A DNA stretch of 14,487 bases from JAIRTY01 sp050257395. GTDB lineage: Bacteria; Actinomycetota; Actinomycetes; Streptosporangiales; Streptosporangiaceae. The position numbers were made by a program, and so were the translations under genes. The notes under the pieces are model-generated. The model worked only from the letters and a program-made list of their open reading frames with translations, ran no database searches and was not told where the DNA came from. Below are positions 12,696 to 14,487 of this stretch, one piece after another; positions within the stretch are counted from its first letter, which is position 1; each line of letters begins with the position of its first letter. The stretch is from contig JBLMWU010000150.1 in the NCBI GenBank assembly GCA_050257395.1, forward strand, positions 1 through 14,487, given 5' to 3'.

Positions 12696-13925
12696 ATGGC
12701 AGAGCCAGCCCCGACGCTCGCGGCCGGCTCGGTCGGCACTGTCGAAACCCAATACCTTGACCTGCCGGAACCGGTACGGCTCGACTGCGGGCGGGAGCTG
12801 CATCCGGTCCGCGTCGCGTATGAGACCTACGGCACCCTGTCCCCCCGGCGCGACAACGTCATCCTGGTGTGCCACGCGCTCAGCGGCGACGCCCACGCCG
12901 CGGGCTTCGCGAAGACGCCGTCCGAAGAGAGCACCCGCGACGGGTTCGGGGCCGAGGATCGCGACGGCACCGCCGGCAAGGGGCTGGGCTGGTGGGACGG
13001 GATGATCGGCTCCGGCAAGGCGTTCGACACCGACCGTTTCTTCGTCGTCTCCACGAACCTGCTCGGCGGCTGCCGCGGCACGACGGGGCCGTCGTCGATC
13101 GACCCGGCGACCGGCAGGCCGTACGGGCCGGACTTCCCGGTGATCACCGTCGCGGACATGGTGCGGACCGAGCGCGCGTTCCTGCACGCGCTCGGCATCG
13201 AGCGGCTGGCGGCGGTGGCCGGCGGCTCGCTCGGCGGGATGCAGGCGTTCGAGTGGGCGGTGCTGTTCCCCGGCCAGGTCGATGCCGTGGTGGCGATCGC
13301 CAGCACGCACGCCCTGCACCCGCAGGGCGTGGCGTGGAACGCGATCGCGCGCAACGCGATCACCCGCGACCCGGCCTGGCAGGGTGGCCGCTACTACGGC
13401 ACGGGCCGCTCGCCCGACGCGGGCATGGGCGTGGCGCGGATGGTCGGCCACATCACGTACCTGTCCGCACCCGCACTGGACGGCAAGTTCGGCCGGCGGC
13501 TGCAGTTCGCCGACGACATCCGGTACACGATCACCGAGCCGGAGTTCGAGGTCGAGAGCTACCTGCGCCACCAGGCCGACTCGTTCGTCAGGCGCTTCGA
13601 CGCCAACACCTATCTCTACATGTCGCGCGCCCTGACCTATTTCGATCTCGCGCGGCAGCACGGCGGCGGATCGCTCACCCGGGCGTTCCGGGACGTGTCG
13701 GCGCGGACGCTGCTGATCGCGTTCAGCTCCGACTGGCTGTACCCGCCGCTGGCGTCGGCGGAGATCGGGGACGCGCTCCGCGCTCTCGGCAAGCCGGTCG
13801 AGTCCCACGTGATCGAGGCACCCTACGGCCACGACTGCTTCCTGCTCGAGGAAGCGCGGCAGACGCCCATCATCCGCCGGTTCCTGGGCCAGCACCGGCT
13901 GGCCACCGGCGGCGCCGGACAGTGA
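12696..13925 (+). CDS. metX: homoserine O-acetyltransferase
   Basis: This enzyme transfers an acetyl group from acetyl-CoA to L-homoserine, the committed step of methionine synthesis by the acetyl route. It has the alpha/beta-hydrolase fold with a complete triad: Ser178 in GGSLGGMQ, Asp346 in SSDWLYP and His379 in YGHDCFLL. The family signature NLLGGCRGTTGPSS (121-134) is present. Length is 409 residues, slightly long, with extra charged residues around 75-98 (EESTRDGFGAEDRDGT) in a surface loop. The frame is open to 12543, but ATG 12696 with a -10 seven bases upstream is the likely start. It is followed 19 bp later by metY. Some close relatives use succinyl-CoA, which sequence alone does not exclude. 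Confidence 0.93.
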   Translation: MAEPAPTLAAGSVGTVETQYLDLPEPVRLDCGRELHPVRVAYETYGTLSPRRDNVILVCHALSGDAHAAGFAKTPSEESTRDGFGAEDRDGTAGKGLGWWDGMIGSGKAFDTDRFFVVSTNLLGGCRGTTGPSSIDPATGRPYGPDFPVITVADMVRTERAFLHALGIERLAAVAGGSLGGMQAFEWAVLFPGQVDAVVAIASTHALHPQGVAWNAIARNAITRDPAWQGGRYYGTGRSPDAGMGVARMVGHITYLSAPALDGKFGRRLQFADDIRYTITEPEFEVESYLRHQADSFVRRFDANTYLYMSRALTYFDLARQHGGGSLTRAFRDVSARTLLIAFSSDWLYPPLASAEIGDALRALGKPVESHVIEAPYGHDCFLLEEARQTPIIRRFLGQHRLATGGAGQ

Positions 13926-13944
13926 CGCCAGGCAGGAGATCCCC

Positions 13945-14487
13945 GTGACCGACAACTCCGCCCGCGCCGGGGCCCGGCCTGCCGAGGAGGCCCGCGCGTT
14001 CGGGTTCGAGACCCGGCAGCTGCACGCCGGCCAGCGGCCCGACCCGAACACGGGCGCGCGGGCGGTGCCGATCTTCCAGACGACCAGCTATGTGTTCGAG
14101 GATCCGGAGTCCGCGGCCGCGTACTTCAACCTGCAGGAGTACGGGAACACGTACTCGCGCATCATGAACCCGACCGTGGCGGTGTTCGAGGAGCGGGTGG
14201 CGAACCTCGAGGGCGGCTGCGGCGGGGTGGCGTTCGCCAGCGGGATCGCCGCGCAGGCAGCCGCGCTGTTCACGCTGCTGCAGCCGGGCGACCACGTCGT
14301 CTCGTCCTCGGCGCTCTACGGCGGGACGGTGAACCAGCTCAAGCACCTGCTGCGCAAGATGAACGTGGAGCTGACCTGGGTCGATCCCGACGACCCGGGC
14401 GCCTGGCGGCAGGCCGTCCGCCCCAGCACCAAGGCGTTCTTCGGCGAGACGATCGGCAACCCGGCCGGGAACGTGCTGGACATCGAG
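13945..14487 (+). CDS. metY: O-acetylhomoserine sulfhydrylase (3' end outside window)
   Basis: The first 181 residues of a Cys/Met-metabolism PLP enzyme (fold type I) are present. It would combine O-acetylhomoserine with sulfide to give homocysteine. GFETRQLHAGQRPDPNTGARAVPIFQTTSYVF, EYGNTYSRIMNPT and EGGCGGVAFASGIAAQ are typical of MetY rather than of the shorter cystathionine gamma-synthases. SALYGGTVNQ and ETIGNPAGNVLDIE continue the pattern. The PLP lysine lies beyond the window. GTG 13945 is preceded by AGGAG (13934-13938) at six-base spacing. It begins 19 bp after metX stops, so the two form an operon supplying and using O-acetylhomoserine. It runs off the right edge. Confidence 0.92.
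   Translation, partial: MTDNSARAGARPAEEARAFGFETRQLHAGQRPDPNTGARAVPIFQTTSYVFEDPESAAAYFNLQEYGNTYSRIMNPTVAVFEERVANLEGGCGGVAFASGIAAQAAALFTLLQPGDHVVSSSALYGGTVNQLKHLLRKMNVELTWVDPDDPGAWRQAVRPSTKAFFGETIGNPAGNVLDIE

Noticed and set aside
12645..14051. 468-residue minus-strand frame opposite metX
   Set aside because: A GC-driven shadow of metX, with no motifs.
1..14487. Mobile element, phage, CRISPR or tRNA signals
   Set aside because: I looked for transposase or integrase motifs, terminal inverted repeats, regularly spaced direct repeats and tRNA-like cloverleafs and found none by eye. A programmatic search could still find short ones.
12696..14487. SAM riboswitch or attenuator before metX
   Set aside because: Only 88 bp separate metX from OsmC and the likely transcription start is at the ATG, so there is no space for a leader aptamer.

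Overview
This is a GC-rich (roughly 70% or more by eye), gene-dense stretch of bacterial chromosome. The strong G/C preference at third codon positions, frequent GTG starts, apparently leaderless genes and the protein families present all point to an actinomycete. I cannot place it in a family or genus from sequence alone. I saw no tRNA, rRNA, CRISPR array, insertion sequence, integrase or attachment site.

Left third (1-4100), mostly plus strand. A CPBP-type intramembrane protease enters from outside the window (2-865). It is followed by a small unknown ORF (935-1219). Next is a 550-residue adenine-specific DNA methyltransferase of the TaqI/Eco57I type (1319-2971) with no restriction enzyme beside it. 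A 73-residue unknown protein (3064-3285) and a small-molecule class I methyltransferase (3354-4097) follow. These last two are preceded by nearly identical 14-bp -10-like elements that sit too close to the start codon to leave room for a leader.

Middle (4100-9200), alternating strands. A hemerythrin-like di-iron protein and a Mug-type mismatch uracil-DNA glycosylase lie on the minus strand. The glycosylase is divergent from an aldo/keto reductase. A 53-residue cysteine-rich putative zinc protein (6543-6704, minus) lies between the reductase and a small lipoprotein (6824-7258). An alpha/beta hydrolase (minus) is divergent from a coupled pair, a DUF4177-like small protein and a MOSC-domain protein, which overlap by GTGA.

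Right third (9198-14487). A PLP-dependent threonine/serine dehydratase (minus) is divergent from a SnoaL/NTF2-like protein (plus), whose Shine-Dalgarno follows directly after a strong hairpin. A flavoprotein monooxygenase and an OsmC-family protein form a minus-strand pair. The monooxygenase has no ATG, GTG or TTG at its expected N-terminus. Divergent from OsmC is the methionine pair metX-metY (homoserine O-acetyltransferase, then O-acetylhomoserine sulfhydrylase, cut by the window edge). These two catalyse the acetylation and direct-sulfhydrylation steps toward homocysteine.

Most of the window is ordinary housekeeping and accessory metabolism. I do not see a convincing new multi-gene system. 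The points most worth a second look are the cysteine-rich microprotein, the missing start codon of the flavoprotein, the solitary DNA methyltransferase with its unknown small neighbours, the hairpin next to the Shine-Dalgarno, and the palindromes upstream of the hemerythrin and cysteine-rich genes.
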